A stretch of DNA of 64,000 bases. Origin: Ricordea florida. Its lineage: Eukaryota > Cnidaria > Anthozoa > Corallimorpharia > Ricordeidae. Under the pieces are notes generated by a model. That model was not told the origin of the DNA. It made no database searches and saw only the letters and a list, made by a program, of their open reading frames with translations. The stretch's first letter is position 1; each line of letters starts with the position of its first letter. This document shows positions 17,159 to 26,482 of this stretch, one piece after another. The translations under genes and the position numbers were made by a program. The stretch is from the NCBI GenBank assembly GCA_949710005.1, contig OX453281.1:29506339-29570338 (forward strand). Direction: 5' to 3'.

Positions 17159-17505
17159 ACTACTATGTAAGCGTGTTTATAAGTTCGTTTTTAGGTTATT
17201 TTTCAAATTTGACAGAAAAATCTTTGACCTTTTTTTAGCTTACGGGTTATTTTTAAATTTTATCAGAAAAAAAGCATATATTTTTTTTAGCTTACGGGTT
17301 ATTTTTAAATTTGACAGAAAAAATCTTTGTACTTTTTAGCTTACGGGTTATTTTAAATTTGTCAGAGATTTTTAGCTTAAATTTATAAGTTTATTTTCTT
17401 TTTATCAGAAAACTAAACAGAGATTTTTTCAGATTATAAAATAAAAATGATATTTAAAAGATTATAAAAAAATAATTATAGAAAGTAATTATGGATAAAT
17501 TAAAT
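17159..17505. repeat. Left TIR of the Polinton
   Basis: Contains tandem units of TTTAGCTTACGGGTTATTTT followed by A/T-rich spacers. It matches the right TIR through the start codon of the first gene (ATGGATAAATTAAAT against ATGGATCAATTAAAT). Relative to the right TIR it has one extra unit of about 55 bp around 17366-17420. Confidence 0.92.
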
Positions 17506-18438
17506 GTTCATCAATTAAAGAAAATAGCTAAGGAAAATGGTGTTATAAACACCAACTTAATGGTTAGATCTCAACTTATCGAGGCTTTGAATAATATACC
17601 GGGTTTAAGAATTAACGTGTCAGAAATACTTACTGATAGACAATTAAAAACGGTAGCAAAAGATTTTGGTATTAAAGATTATAAAAGCATGAGCAGAAAT
17701 CAACTCAATGAAGTTTTAGGTAATAGATCAGAACTTATAATTGAAATCCCGCATGAAACAGAAGAGGAAAGAAATTATGAAAAAGAAGGTGCAAAACCTA
17801 AAAGGAAAAGAAAACTCGCACCTACTTTTATAAAACCCAAAAAACGATTAAAACAAAATTTTAATTGGGGAAATTATTCATTTAGGGTAATGGATAAAGA
17901 CGAGTTTTTCAAAAAGCTTGAAGAATTAACAAATGAAAACATCATAAAAATTAATAATAATAGGAAAACTAAAATAAAAAGAAAGGTAACTATATCTGAT
18001 AGTGTGAGAGATGAATTGAAGGAAAAAACTAAAAAGAAAAGAACAATAGTCCTTAAAATATTTTCAATAATCCACCCCCCAATTCGTAATACCGAAGGAA
18101 TCATTAGATTTAGGAGGAATCTAAATAATGATTTGACAGAAATAATTTATAATGAATTGGAACCCCAAATAGAAATGGGGGTAAGAATTGTTTTCAGTTT
18201 TACTGCTTTGATTCAAAGAGGAAATGGGGAAATAGCTTATCACGTACACACATTTAGAAGTGGAGGAACTTTTAACTCCCTTTCAGAAATAAAAGATTAT
18301 ATAGAAAGGTGTGAGGGTGAGAGATTGAGTTTAGAAGGAGCTGCTTGGATTAGAGCATATTTACCCCCAGAAAAGAAAATTAATAAACCAGGTGTTAATG
18401 AGGGTGGAGTTGAGTTTAAAATCCTGAAAAACGCATAG
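17491..18438 (+). pseudogene. polB: DNA polymerase B gene, N-terminal SAP-like part
   Basis: 315 residues. Two SAP/Rho-N-like helix-hairpin repeats open the protein: LNVHQLKKIAKENGV (about residues 4-18) and LTDRQLKTVAKDFGI (about 47-61), each followed by an R-x-QL(I/N)E segment. A basic linker (KPKRKRKL) follows, then a segment ending AAWIRAYLPPE and GVEFK, which in Polinton polymerases directly precedes the zinc-finger and exonuclease part (family knowledge). Here the frame ends at TAG 18436-18438, while coding continues one frame back from about 18420. An internal deletion of some tens of codons is my favoured reading; minus-1 frameshifting at the A-run 18427-18431 is the alternative. The start codon lies inside the TIR. 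Confidence 0.75.
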
Positions 18439-21400
18439 AGAAACAATCTCTAAATTTAGCTAAAACTTTTTATGGCAACAAAAAACTAAAAAAAGCAGAT
18501 GTTAGATCAACAAAATTAGTTGATTTTGAGAAAATTTCAAAAGTTTTTTCCATAAATATCCGGGCTTACGAGCAGAAAGATATAAAAAATTTTAAAGTTT
18601 GGAAACTGGTGTTTGGAAAAAACAATTTCAAAGACAATTTACCAACTTTAAATTTAGGTCTTTATAATAATCATGGTTTTTTCATTAATAATCTTAACCT
18701 TCTTGCTGAAAACTGGGTATGTCAAGGATGTAAACAAAAATTTACCAGACACGAAGATTTAAAAAGGCATTTTACTAATGAAACATGCACAGGAGGAAAG
18801 ACAAAAATACTATGTACAGGAGAAAAGATAAAACACATCAGGAATGAATCTGACAATGTTTTTTATGGGGGTAAAATCCAATTTAGTTATAAAGCGTGTA
18901 GGTGGATAGAAAACCAATCTAAAATTATAGGTAAACATATTCATCATGGGCTTTGTGGTCATGGTGGTGAAAGGTGTTATAGGGATGAAAGGGGGAATGA
19001 GATTTTGTTTGATGGATACGAGCCTGAGACAAATACTGTTTTTGAGTTTTATGGTTGTAAATGGCATGGGTGTCCGTGTTCAACAAACGATAAAGTTAAA
19101 TATAATGACACTATTAAAAGAGAAAAGATGATAAAAAGCTTAGGTTATAATGTAGTATCGGTTTGGGAGTGTGAAAATCCTGAATTACCCAATATATGGT
19201 TTAAAAAGAAATTTTTTCCATACCCATATAATATTATTTTCGATTTTGAGTCAATATTACAAAAAGAAGATAAACATATTACTGATGATTTAAGTTTTAC
19301 AAATATACACATTCCAGTTAGTGTTGCAATAATCGATAATTTAACAAACAAACGCGTTTTTCTTTACAATCAAAACTCTGATGAGCTTATAAAAGAATTC
19401 GTTGAAAAATTGGAGGAAATAAGAAAAATCATAGTTGAAAAAGTTAAAGAAGAATACCCGCTACCTGATCAAGATTCTTTACAAAAACATGTTTTAGAAA
19501 AATATGAAGAATGGTGTAATCAAGTACCTGTTTTTGGGTTTAATAGTGGAAAATATGATATCAATTTGATTAAAAGACATTTTATAAAACACATGACTGA
19601 TAAAACTAAGGATATTTTTATTGCAAAGAAACAGAATAGGTATATGTTTTTATCAACACCGCATTTCAAATTCTTGGATATAATGTCTTACCTTGCCCCT
19701 GGAATTTCTTTTGATGGGTGGTGCAAAGCAAACAACTGTGAAGCTAAAAAACTTGTTCTACCTTATGAATTTTTGGATAGTTATGATAAGCTTTCTTACG
19801 TTGGACCCGTGAAACATGAAGACTTTTACTCTAGTTTGAAAAAGAAAAACATTTCTTTGGAAGAATATGAAGAATATTTGATTGAATTTAAAAAGAGGGG
19901 TTGTGTTACAATGTTAGACTGGTTGAAAGAGTATAATTTAAACGATGTTATACCTTTTTTAGAAGCTTTAGAAAAAACAAGACGTTTATATTATCCAGAC
20001 GAAATTGATATATTAAAAGATGCTGTTTCCATCCCAGGTGTATCAATGAGGGCTGTTCTAAATAAATATCAAAAAATGAAGAAGAAAGGTGATCCTGAAT
20101 TGTACGCCCCAGGACAATACTGTATTCATAGTTGTTGTAATAACAAGATTTGTAAAAAATGCTACAAAATAAAGAAAGATTGTAAAATATGCGACAAAAA
20201 CAAGATTTATAAATTATTGAAAACGGGTATGGTTGGAGGTCCTAGTATTGTATTTATGAGATATGCGGAGGCAGAAAAAACAATGATTCGCTCTCATAAA
20301 TATAAAAACCCGAAAAAATGTGTGCGAATTAAGGGGTTTGATGCAAATGGTTTATATCTATACTGTGCTGGACAAGAAATGCCATGCGGAAAAGAAGAAT
20401 GCATTGAGGTTGAAAATCCATCAGATCCTAAATTTATTAAGAAGATTTGTGAAGAGATTCTTGATGGTAATCTTTTCGGATTTTGTCAAGTTGATATCCA
20501 TGCCCCTGATCACCTAAAAGAAAAGTTTGAAGAGTTTTCACCGTTATTTATTGTAGATGCCGTTCCTGAATATTTAGTACCAGAGCACATGAAAGAATAC
20601 CAAAGAGCGACAGGTAGAAAACACCTAAAAGATAATAAAAAATTGCTTGGTGTTACCAAGGCAAAAAAGATATTGTTATATACACCTATGATAAAATGGT
20701 ATCTTAATCATGGTTTGGAGATTACACACATTCATAATATTTTAAAGTATGAATCTGGAAGGCCCTTTGAATGGTTTCCAAAAGAGGTGGCAGACGCAAG
20801 AAGAGATGGAGATATTGAGATTTTGTTGGAAAAACTAAGTAAAGCTTTTGAAGAAAACAAAATTGATGATGTAGTAAAAATTACTAATGAATTAAACCAA
20901 TTTCCTGATATTGAAGAAAATAAAGACACTAAAGTATTGATTGAAAAACTAAAACCAAAGTATAAAGGTTGTAAAGAACTAGCCGACACTAACAAACTGA
21001 AAGGAAATTCATTCTACGGAAAAATGATAGAAGATAAAGAAAAACATAACATTACAAGGTATACCAAGGATGAGGAAGAGGTTGAAAAAGCCTTAAGATC
21101 TGCTTTCTTTGAAGATCTTACAGAAATAAATGACACATATGAAATAGTAAAACGAAAAAGATTAATAAAAATAGACAGACCCTATCAATGCGGCATCGCG
21201 GTGTATCAGCTAGCAAAATTAAGAATGTTGGAATTCTATTACGATTTTCTAGATAAATATATAGATAGAAAGGATTTTGAGTTGATACAAATGGATACAG
21301 ATTCTATGTACATGGTAATTTCAGCTGAAAACTTGGATGATATTATAAAACAAGAAATGAGAAAAGAATACTTTAATGGTGGAAAAGAAAAATTCCTATC

Positions 21401-21734
21401 AACTTCTAAATATCATGACAAGACTCCGGGTTTGTTCAAAAAAGAGTTTGATGGTATACGAATGATTGCACTTTCTTCAAAATGTTATTATGCGGAGGAT
21501 GAGAAAGGAAAAGCAAAGTATAGTTGTAAAGGCACAATTCATAGACAAAACGAAATAAACTGGAATGGTTACTGGGCGGCTTTAAAAGGGGTAAATGATA
21601 TGGCACAAAATACAGGATTTAGAGTTAATAATAATCAAATTGTGACATATACACAAAATAAAAAAGCATTTAATGCATATTATGATAAAAGATGGGTTTA
21701 TGAGGATGGAATTCACACAAAACCATTGTATTAG
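18420..21734 (+). CDS. polB: DNA polymerase B (Polinton, protein-primed type), catalytic part
   Basis: Open from 18420, with no ATG near the break; the first in-frame alternative start is GTG 18609. Counting from 18609: C2H2 finger CQGCKQKFTRHEDLKRH (about 37-53); a PD-(D/E)xK-like segment FDGYEPETNTVFEFYGCKWH (about 133-152); exonuclease motifs FDFES (about 210) and NSGKYDINL (about 310); palm motif A DANGLYLY (about 577), motif B LKGNSFYGKM (about 797) and motif C MDTDSMY (about 894). All polymerase and exonuclease carboxylates are present. A CxxC-rich insertion (HSCCNNKICKKC) sits around residue 505. The gene ends one base before the stop of the convergent integrase gene. It should copy the element, probably by protein priming. 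Confidence 0.92.
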   Translation, partial: NPEKRIEKQSLNLAKTFYGNKKLKKADVRSTKLVDFEKISKVFSINIRAYEQKDIKNFKVWKLVFGKNNFKDNLPTLNLGLYNNHGFFINNLNLLAENWVCQGCKQKFTRHEDLKRHFTNETCTGGKTKILCTGEKIKHIRNESDNVFYGGKIQFSYKACRWIENQSKIIGKHIHHGLCGHGGERCYRDERGNEILFDGYEPETNTVFEFYGCKWHGCPCSTNDKVKYNDTIKREKMIKSLGYNVVSVWECENPELPNIWFKKKFFPYPYNIIFDFESILQKEDKHITDDLSFTNIHIPVSVAIIDNLTNKRVFLYNQNSDELIKEFVEKLEEIRKIIVEKVKEEYPLPDQDSLQKHVLEKYEEWCNQVPVFGFNSGKYDINLIKRHFIKHMTDKTKDIFIAKKQNRYMFLSTPHFKFLDIMSYLAPGISFDGWCKANNCEAKKLVLPYEFLDSYDKLSYVGPVKHEDFYSSLKKKNISLEEYEEYLIEFKKRGCVTMLDWLKEYNLNDVIPFLEALEKTRRLYYPDEIDILKDAVSIPGVSMRAVLNKYQKMKKKGDPELYAPGQYCIHSCCNNKICKKCYKIKKDCKICDKNKIYKLLKTGMVGGPSIVFMRYAEAEKTMIRSHKYKNPKKCVRIKGFDANGLYLYCAGQEMPCGKEECIEVENPSDPKFIKKICEEILDGNLFGFCQVDIHAPDHLKEKFEEFSPLFIVDAVPEYLVPEHMKEYQRATGRKHLKDNKKLLGVTKAKKILLYTPMIKWYLNHGLEITHIHNILKYESGRPFEWFPKEVADARRDGDIEILLEKLSKAFEENKIDDVVKITNELNQFPDIEENKDTKVLIEKLKPKYKGCKELADTNKLKGNSFYGKMIEDKEKHNITRYTKDEEEVEKALRSAFFEDLTEINDTYEIVKRKRLIKIDRPYQCGIAVYQLAKLRMLEFYYDFLDKYIDRKDFELIQMDTDSMYMVISAENLDDIIKQEMRKEYFNGGKEKFLSTSKYHDKTPGLFKKEFDGIRMIALSSKCYYAEDEKGKAKYSCKGTIHRQNEINWNGYWAALKGVNDMAQNTGFRVNNNQIVTYTQNKKAFNAYYDKRWVYEDGIHTKPLY

Positions 21735-21735
21735 A

Positions 21736-22719
21736 TCATTTTAAAACAGAATTAGGGGGTAACTCTGTATCATAAGGAATAACTTGTAACTCTTCCCTTA
21801 CAAAACCTCGTCTTGGGCCATCTTGTAAAAAGTATAAAATCGGCTGATTAGGAGAAATTCTACTTCCAGAAATATAATAAACTTTTATACTCCAAATAGG
21901 ATCTGTGGCTCTTCTTCTTTCCCCGCCTTCAAGTTCTCCCGGAGATAATAAATATCTAACCCTAACCTCAATTGGTAGTCTAACCTCATCAAGGCCAACA
22001 GCTCGGTGATAATTTTTAGTTTTAATATCAATGTCTTTCATTTTTATAGCCTCATTAGGTTCTTTACCAGTTATTCTCGTTGGTGTATTATTCAAAGTTT
22101 TTAGAATAGCTGGTAATCTTTTCACCCATACCCTTGATCGCTCATCACTAATCATTTCCTGTGAATATTGATGACTAAATATTCTTTCTCCTAATATTTT
22201 GTTTGCGTTTTCTACAAATGCTTGGGCTTTATGATTACCAGCTTCACTTCTTTGTATTCTTACATTATGGTAATTCATGAGTTTACCAACTTCACCCATA
22301 AATTCTTTTCCAGGATCAACCATTAATGTTTTAGGGTATTTTAATCTTCTAGAATATATTTTTGTAAAAGCTTCTGATATCTCTCGACTTTCTTTTGAAG
22401 TTAATGGCTCCGCATCTTTATATCTCGAGGCGATATCAACCACAACTAAAGCATATTTATATGTTTTTCTTCCAACTCTATCATGCGGTAAAAATAATAA
22501 ATCTGCTTGGTGAATATGATTTGGTTTATTTTCAGTCCAATGCGGTCTAGGTATATATTTTGGAGCTGGAAGATAGATTTGCCATATTGCCTGTTTCTGA
22601 AGCCATTGTTTAGCCACATTTTCACTTACTTTCGCTTTACTAGCTAATTTAGAAATTGCAGAATATCCTTTCCAATACCCTTCAGCCGAATAGTATATTT
22701 TTGTAAAGGTAGAACTCAT
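21736..22719 (-). CDS. int: Retroviral-type (rve) integrase of the Polinton
   Basis: 327 residues. A helical N-terminal part (KGYSAISKLASKAKV, WLQKQAIWQIYLP) precedes the core with Asp in HQADLLFLPHD, Asp in LMVDPGKEF and Glu in AQAFVENANK, 34 residues between the last two, the DDE triad of Polinton integrases. The C-terminal part (VRVRYLL, DPIWSIKVYYI, YFLQDGPRRGFVREEL) resembles the SH3/chromo-like tail of this family. Convergent with the polymerase gene (1-bp gap) and divergent from the capsid gene (34-bp gap), so both genes share one promoter segment. It appears intact and would cut and join the TIR ends. Confidence 0.93.
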   Translation of the reverse strand: MSSTFTKIYYSAEGYWKGYSAISKLASKAKVSENVAKQWLQKQAIWQIYLPAPKYIPRPHWTENKPNHIHQADLLFLPHDRVGRKTYKYALVVVDIASRYKDAEPLTSKESREISEAFTKIYSRRLKYPKTLMVDPGKEFMGEVGKLMNYHNVRIQRSEAGNHKAQAFVENANKILGERIFSHQYSQEMISDERSRVWVKRLPAILKTLNNTPTRITGKEPNEAIKMKDIDIKTKNYHRAVGLDEVRLPIEVRVRYLLSPGELEGGERRRATDPIWSIKVYYISGSRISPNQPILYFLQDGPRRGFVREELQVIPYDTELPPNSVLK

Positions 22720-22753
22720 TTAAAGGTTAGCCAAAGTATCTTATAAATCAAGT
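22720..22753. promoter_or_regulatory. Divergent promoter between integrase and capsid genes
   Basis: Only 34 bp separate two start codons facing outwards. On the integrase strand TTGATTTATAAG lies about 21-33 bp before the ATG; on the capsid strand ATCTTATAA lies about 17 bp before it. Confidence 0.5.
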
Positions 22754-23998
22754 ATGACGTCTGAAAAAATTAATCCAAACAGAATTCCAAAAGAACCATT
22801 TGGTTTGAAAGCAGAATCAACATTAAATCGAATTACCCTAAATCCATCATCAGCCAGCCCAGGAGAAACATTATACATAAATATTCCAAAACTTTCTGAG
22901 AATTTAGTGATTGTACCTGGAAGTGTATCTCTTCTATTTGATTTGGATGTTGAAGGTCATGTAAACAATAGATTTGTTAATAATTTGGCGGCTAATCTTG
23001 TATACAGACTAAAAGTTCTTTTTGGTGGTGAAACATTACAAGATACCCAAAGATATGATCTATTTCAAACATATCATGATTTATTCTTAACAAAAGAAGA
23101 TAGAAAAGATAGATTAAAACAAGGAATTTCTTTAGAAAATATTAGAAAACTTAGAACAAATGCGGGTGATAAGGATGATTCTGATGCAAAAGAAGTAGCC
23201 CTTGCAGTAGTACATAATACAAAGTATAGAATACCAATAAATCATCCTATTTTAAAAGATCATGGGGTTTTTTATCCAAAAGCATTAGAAAATCATTTAA
23301 TATTTGAGATTACATTAGCTCCTGTTTCTGATATTGTTGTTTATTCTGATACAACTAAAACACCATCATATTCGCTCAAAAATTTAGAGTTAGAATATTC
23401 ATCAATTTCAAGCGAATATTTAGCTAAAGAAGCTAAATCAACTTATCAAATTGGTAAAGGATTCTTTTATGAAAATGTTACTTTACACAAAACTTTTACA
23501 TTTTTAACTGGAGCTGATGAAGTTATTAATCAACATGTTAATTTACCTAGAAGATCAATGAGTGGAATATTATTTTTGTTTATTGCTCCATATGCCGGCG
23601 GTGCAAGAGATTCAGAAAATTTTTTTTACCCCGGAATAACTTCTGTTAATATTGATGTTGATGGTGTGCCAAATAGAATATACTCTAAAGGTATGATTAT
23701 ATCAGATCTTTGGGAATCTGTGAAAAAACGATTCCAAAAAATAGGAGAGCATAATTTAGAAGAAGGGGATTTTTATACAAATAAGTTTGCTCTTTGGGTT
23801 GATACTAGAACTCACCCAGATAATAATATTCATGGTGGAGGACTAGCTCTAAATAATACACATGATGGAGTAAAAATAGAAATTAAAAGGAAAAAAAGTG
23901 GCTCATCAAGCTCAGTAGTAATAACTTGTCATATGTTTGTTGTAGCCGATGCAATGATGGAAATAATGAATTCAAGTTTGAGATCAATTAAGTACTGA
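22754..23998 (+). CDS. Putative major capsid protein (double jelly-roll type)
   Basis: 414 residues, rich in beta-type alternation. Features include VIVPGSVSLLFDLDV (about 53-67), a conserved-looking YRLKVLFGGETLQDTQRYDLF block (about 86-106), HPILKDHGVFYPKAL (about 172-186), LPRRSMSGILFLFIAPY (about 264-280) and FALWVDTRTHPDNNIHG (about 352-368). Position next to integrase and directly before the packaging ATPase is where Polintons carry capsid genes. Family resemblance is to the hexon-like proteins of cnidarian Polinton/adintovirus elements, from pattern memory only. At 414 residues it is on the short side for a double jelly-roll capsid. A structure prediction would settle it. Confidence 0.65.
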   Translation: MTSEKINPNRIPKEPFGLKAESTLNRITLNPSSASPGETLYINIPKLSENLVIVPGSVSLLFDLDVEGHVNNRFVNNLAANLVYRLKVLFGGETLQDTQRYDLFQTYHDLFLTKEDRKDRLKQGISLENIRKLRTNAGDKDDSDAKEVALAVVHNTKYRIPINHPILKDHGVFYPKALENHLIFEITLAPVSDIVVYSDTTKTPSYSLKNLELEYSSISSEYLAKEAKSTYQIGKGFFYENVTLHKTFTFLTGADEVINQHVNLPRRSMSGILFLFIAPYAGGARDSENFFYPGITSVNIDVDGVPNRIYSKGMIISDLWESVKKRFQKIGEHNLEEGDFYTNKFALWVDTRTHPDNNIHGGGLALNNTHDGVKIEIKRKKSGSSSSVVITCHMFVVADAMMEIMNSSLRSIKY

Positions 23999-24010
23999 CT
24001 GAAGGGAAGA

Positions 24011-24017
24011 ATCTAAA
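24011..24017 (+). promoter_or_regulatory. ATCTAAA motif before the ATPase gene
   Basis: Starts 32 bp before the ATG at 24043. Confidence 0.55.
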
Positions 24018-24042
24018 AACATAATGTTATGATACAAAAATC

Positions 24043-24669
24043 ATGGAAGATTTAAGAGATAAAATACCATTCCATTGTATTATAACTGGACCAACAAATT
24101 GTGGGAAAACAAAGTACTTAATTGAACAGCTCCGTGGCCCATTCCGAAAAGTTTTTGAATATATTGTTTTAATTTGTCCAACTTATTCTAAAAATAAAAC
24201 ATATCATAATTTTGCTCGCGGAGACAAGAGATTCTTTGTATTATCACCAGATGCAAGTAATGTAGATGAGATTAATGAATTGTTAAATGATTGTCAAACT
24301 TTATTCTCCGGACTCAATACACTAATAATTTTAGATGATTGCGCCGTTTCTAATGATCTGAAGAAAAGATCAAACAAGTTTATAGATTTAGCATTCTCTG
24401 GAAGACATCATGGTTTATCAATGTGGGTTCTAACCCAACAATTAACATCAATAGCAAAACCATTCAGGGAAAATGTGGCTTGCGTTGTTACTTTCCATAA
24501 CCCATCGCAGAAAGGTATGAAAATGTTTTTCGAAGATTATGGCGGTGATTTAGATTATGAATTAGGTAAAAAGTTTGTTCAACTCCTAAAAACTGAAAAA
24601 TATTCCAGACTATGTTTGAGTTTGCGATATCCATTTAATTGTTATTTGGAAGTTCCAAACGGAGCGTAG
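24043..24669 (+). CDS. Genome-packaging ATPase (A32/FtsK-HerA type)
   Basis: 208 residues. Walker A GPTNCGKT (about residues 13-20) and Walker B LIILDDC (about 95-101) are clear; SMWVLTQQLTS (about 126-136) supplies the glutamine sensor motif of this ATPase group. The length and motif order match the short packaging ATPases of Polintons and nucleocytoplasmic large DNA viruses, which pump the genome into the capsid. It follows the capsid gene by 44 bp in the same orientation. Intact. Confidence 0.9.
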   Translation: MEDLRDKIPFHCIITGPTNCGKTKYLIEQLRGPFRKVFEYIVLICPTYSKNKTYHNFARGDKRFFVLSPDASNVDEINELLNDCQTLFSGLNTLIILDDCAVSNDLKKRSNKFIDLAFSGRHHGLSMWVLTQQLTSIAKPFRENVACVVTFHNPSQKGMKMFFEDYGGDLDYELGKKFVQLLKTEKYSRLCLSLRYPFNCYLEVPNGA

Positions 24670-24692
24670 CGAAGTGCGGAACTCGACAAAGC

Positions 24693-24701
24693 TGATTTAA
24701 A
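24693..24701 (+). promoter_or_regulatory. TGATTTAAA motif before the 24726 gene
   Basis: Starts 33 bp before the ATG at 24726. Confidence 0.5.
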
Positions 24702-24725
24702 AATAACCCATGTATTATCACAAAG

Positions 24726-25244
24726 ATGGCAAACGTTGAAGATTACATTGAAGAAAAGACAGATGATCTACCGCAGGGAAAAGATAATGAAATTGAAGTT
24801 AAACAAGAATCACTAGCCATTCTCGCAACCCTGGGAACAACAAAGGAATATTTAGGGGTTGATATGAGTCTGGGTGATGTAAAAAAATTATCGGTACGCG
24901 ATGTAGAAAAATATTTTAATCGTTATCAGGCGGTAATGGGTAAGAAAATTAGTGGTGGGGTGGTTGATTCATCCCTTCAATTAATTTCTAAAATTATTTC
25001 TTACATGGTTCCTGTGGATGATATTGATGCTCTTTGTAAGGATTTGAAGAATGATGATTTAGTTAATCGTGAATTAACAAACATTGTTGGACTATTAGCA
25101 TTAAAAGCAGGAAGGCTGGCTGCACTTGCTAGCGGGTTATTCCAAGTTGCTAAGCACATAAAATTCAACAAAAATCAAGATATTTTAAATACAACTGAAC
25201 AGAATACCGAGCAGGCTGATAGCGGGTATGATACTGTCCACTAA
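24726..25244 (+). CDS. Conserved-looking Polinton protein of unknown function
   Basis: 172 residues, largely helical, no membrane segment. An acidic start (DYIEEKTDDLPQG) leads to LATLGTTKEYLGVDMS, VEKYFNRYQAVMGKKISGG and LLALKAGRLAALASGLF (about 131-147). I know no function for it. It sits in the virion-gene block right after the packaging ATPase, with its own promoter-like motif, so a structural or assembly role is possible but unproven. Confidence 0.75.
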   Translation: MANVEDYIEEKTDDLPQGKDNEIEVKQESLAILATLGTTKEYLGVDMSLGDVKKLSVRDVEKYFNRYQAVMGKKISGGVVDSSLQLISKIISYMVPVDDIDALCKDLKNDDLVNRELTNIVGLLALKAGRLAALASGLFQVAKHIKFNKNQDILNTTEQNTEQADSGYDTVH

Positions 25245-25247
25245 GCA

Positions 25248-25277
25248 TGATTTAAAGACTTATTTATTATATCTAAA
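25248..25277 (+). promoter_or_regulatory. TGATTTAAA and ATCTAAA motifs before the 25280 gene
   Basis: TGATTTAAA begins 32 bp before the ATG at 25280; a second box, ATCTAAA (25271-25277), nearly abuts the ATG. Confidence 0.5.
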
Positions 25278-25279
25278 TA

Positions 25280-25738
25280 ATGTCTGATCAAAATGAACAA
25301 GTTGAGCAAATTACTGCCGATCCCGCACCTGAAAATAAAGATACTAAAAAGAGGGAGAAAGATCCTAAAAAGGTTGCAGCTGGCAAAAAATTGGCAGAAT
25401 ATAATAAAAAAGCAAAAGATGCATTAGCCAGGGAGATGAAACGCGAAGAAAAAATGAAACAGGAAGAAGCGGAGCAAAATGAAAATACATATAGTGAATC
25501 TAAATCATGGATACCAGAGTTATCTTTTACTACTGTTTTATCTGTTGTTGGATTAGGGTTTACAGCATTTGATCTTTTTATGAGATATCGGGAAAAAGCT
25601 AGAGATGGATACACTGAATATAAAAATAGGATACCAGATTTATCACAAGTTCCAACACAACCTTTTCAAGCCCCTCCCATAAAGATTCATAATCCACAAC
25701 CACAACCCACAGATAGACCAAAAATTGGAATGGTGTAA
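25280..25738 (+). CDS. Small membrane protein with charged N-terminus
   Basis: 152 residues. The first about 75 are highly charged (Lys/Glu, KKREKDPKKVAAGKKL), probably helical. One hydrophobic stretch, FTTVLSVVGLGFTAFDLFM (about 83-101), could span a membrane. The proline/glutamine tail (PTQPFQAPPIKIHNPQPQP) is likely disordered. Unknown function; the neighbours suggest a virion or membrane-associated role. Confidence 0.7.
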   Translation: MSDQNEQVEQITADPAPENKDTKKREKDPKKVAAGKKLAEYNKKAKDALAREMKREEKMKQEEAEQNENTYSESKSWIPELSFTTVLSVVGLGFTAFDLFMRYREKARDGYTEYKNRIPDLSQVPTQPFQAPPIKIHNPQPQPTDRPKIGMV

Positions 25739-25768
25739 TTATAAATTATTTTTTTACTACATAAAGAT

Positions 25769-25775
25769 ATCTAAA
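25769..25775 (+). promoter_or_regulatory. ATCTAAA motif before the 25804 gene
   Basis: Starts 35 bp before the ATG at 25804. Confidence 0.55.
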
Positions 25776-25803
25776 GGTTTCTTAATGATGTAGTAAAAAA
25801 ATT

Positions 25804-26022
25804 ATGTCAAGCGAAAACAAACTTGTGAAAACTGTAACTGATTCAGCGGTACTTATCGGATTAGGGGCTGGGGTTGGATATGTAGCTAAAAAAGTTATGA
25901 AAGAATCATTTTTGAATGATCCATCTTCAAGTATTACAAATTATGCAAAATGGGTTGCTGTATTATCAGGAAGTATATATCTAAAAACTTATTTAGAGGA
26001 TCAAAAGATTTTACCAAAATAA
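25804..26022 (+). CDS. Very small membrane protein (72 aa)
   Basis: Two hydrophobic segments: SAVLIGLGAGVGYVA (about 14-28) and KWVAVLSGSIYLKTYL (about 49-64). Its TAA stop overlaps the next ATG (TAATG at 26020-26024), a compact arrangement that suggests the two are expressed together. It has its own ATCTAAA box. No known homologue recognised. Confidence 0.65.
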   Translation: MSSENKLVKTVTDSAVLIGLGAGVGYVAKKVMKESFLNDPSSSITNYAKWVAVLSGSIYLKTYLEDQKILPK

Positions 26023-26420
26023 TGGCATTTGTATCAATAGCAATGATGGTTGGTGGAGCAGTATTAAATTCAACGGCATTTGTTGGCGGAAATTATCTTG
26101 CAAAATATTTTGCAGGGCGTAATGTAGATACAGAAAAAATACGCCACGATAAAGCAATGGAAAAATATCAAAGAGATTACGCTGAATATCAGGAAAAAAG
26201 ACAAGAAATGCTTGATTGGAAAATGAAGAAAAAAGATGAAAAATATCAAGCATCAAAAAATATTTCGACTACAAACCAAGCTTTTGAATTGTATAGTCAA
26301 ATGCAAGAGCCAAAATTCTCTGATTATTACAAACCAAGCGATGAACAAAAAACAGGAGAAATGGTATATGTTGGAGCTGGAATGTTAGGTTTAGGTTACG
26401 CGGTAAGTAAATTATTATAA
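26022..26420 (+). CDS. Membrane and coiled-coil protein
   Basis: 132 residues from ATG 26022; an upstream extension in frame exists but overlaps the previous gene and lacks an ATG. An N-terminal hydrophobic segment (FVSIAMMVGGAVLNSTAFVG) is followed by a charged helix rich in Tyr, Lys and Glu (about 35-85) and a C-terminal hydrophobic stretch (VYVGAGMLGLGYAVSKLL). Function unknown. It ends just before a hairpin shared with the other convergent junction. Confidence 0.65.
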   Translation: MAFVSIAMMVGGAVLNSTAFVGGNYLAKYFAGRNVDTEKIRHDKAMEKYQRDYAEYQEKRQEMLDWKMKKKDEKYQASKNISTTNQAFELYSQMQEPKFSDYYKPSDEQKTGEMVYVGAGMLGLGYAVSKLL

Positions 26421-26430
26421 ATTATTATTT

Positions 26431-26460
26431 GTTATGTAACCAGTAATTTGGTTATATAAC
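26431..26460. terminator. Hairpin between convergent Polinton genes
   Basis: GTTATGTAACC, 8-nt loop, GGTTATATAAC. Almost the same sequence occurs at 31621-31650, also between convergent genes. Probably a shared 3'-end signal. Confidence 0.6.
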
Positions 26461-26482
26461 ACAAGTATATTTATTATTGGGT

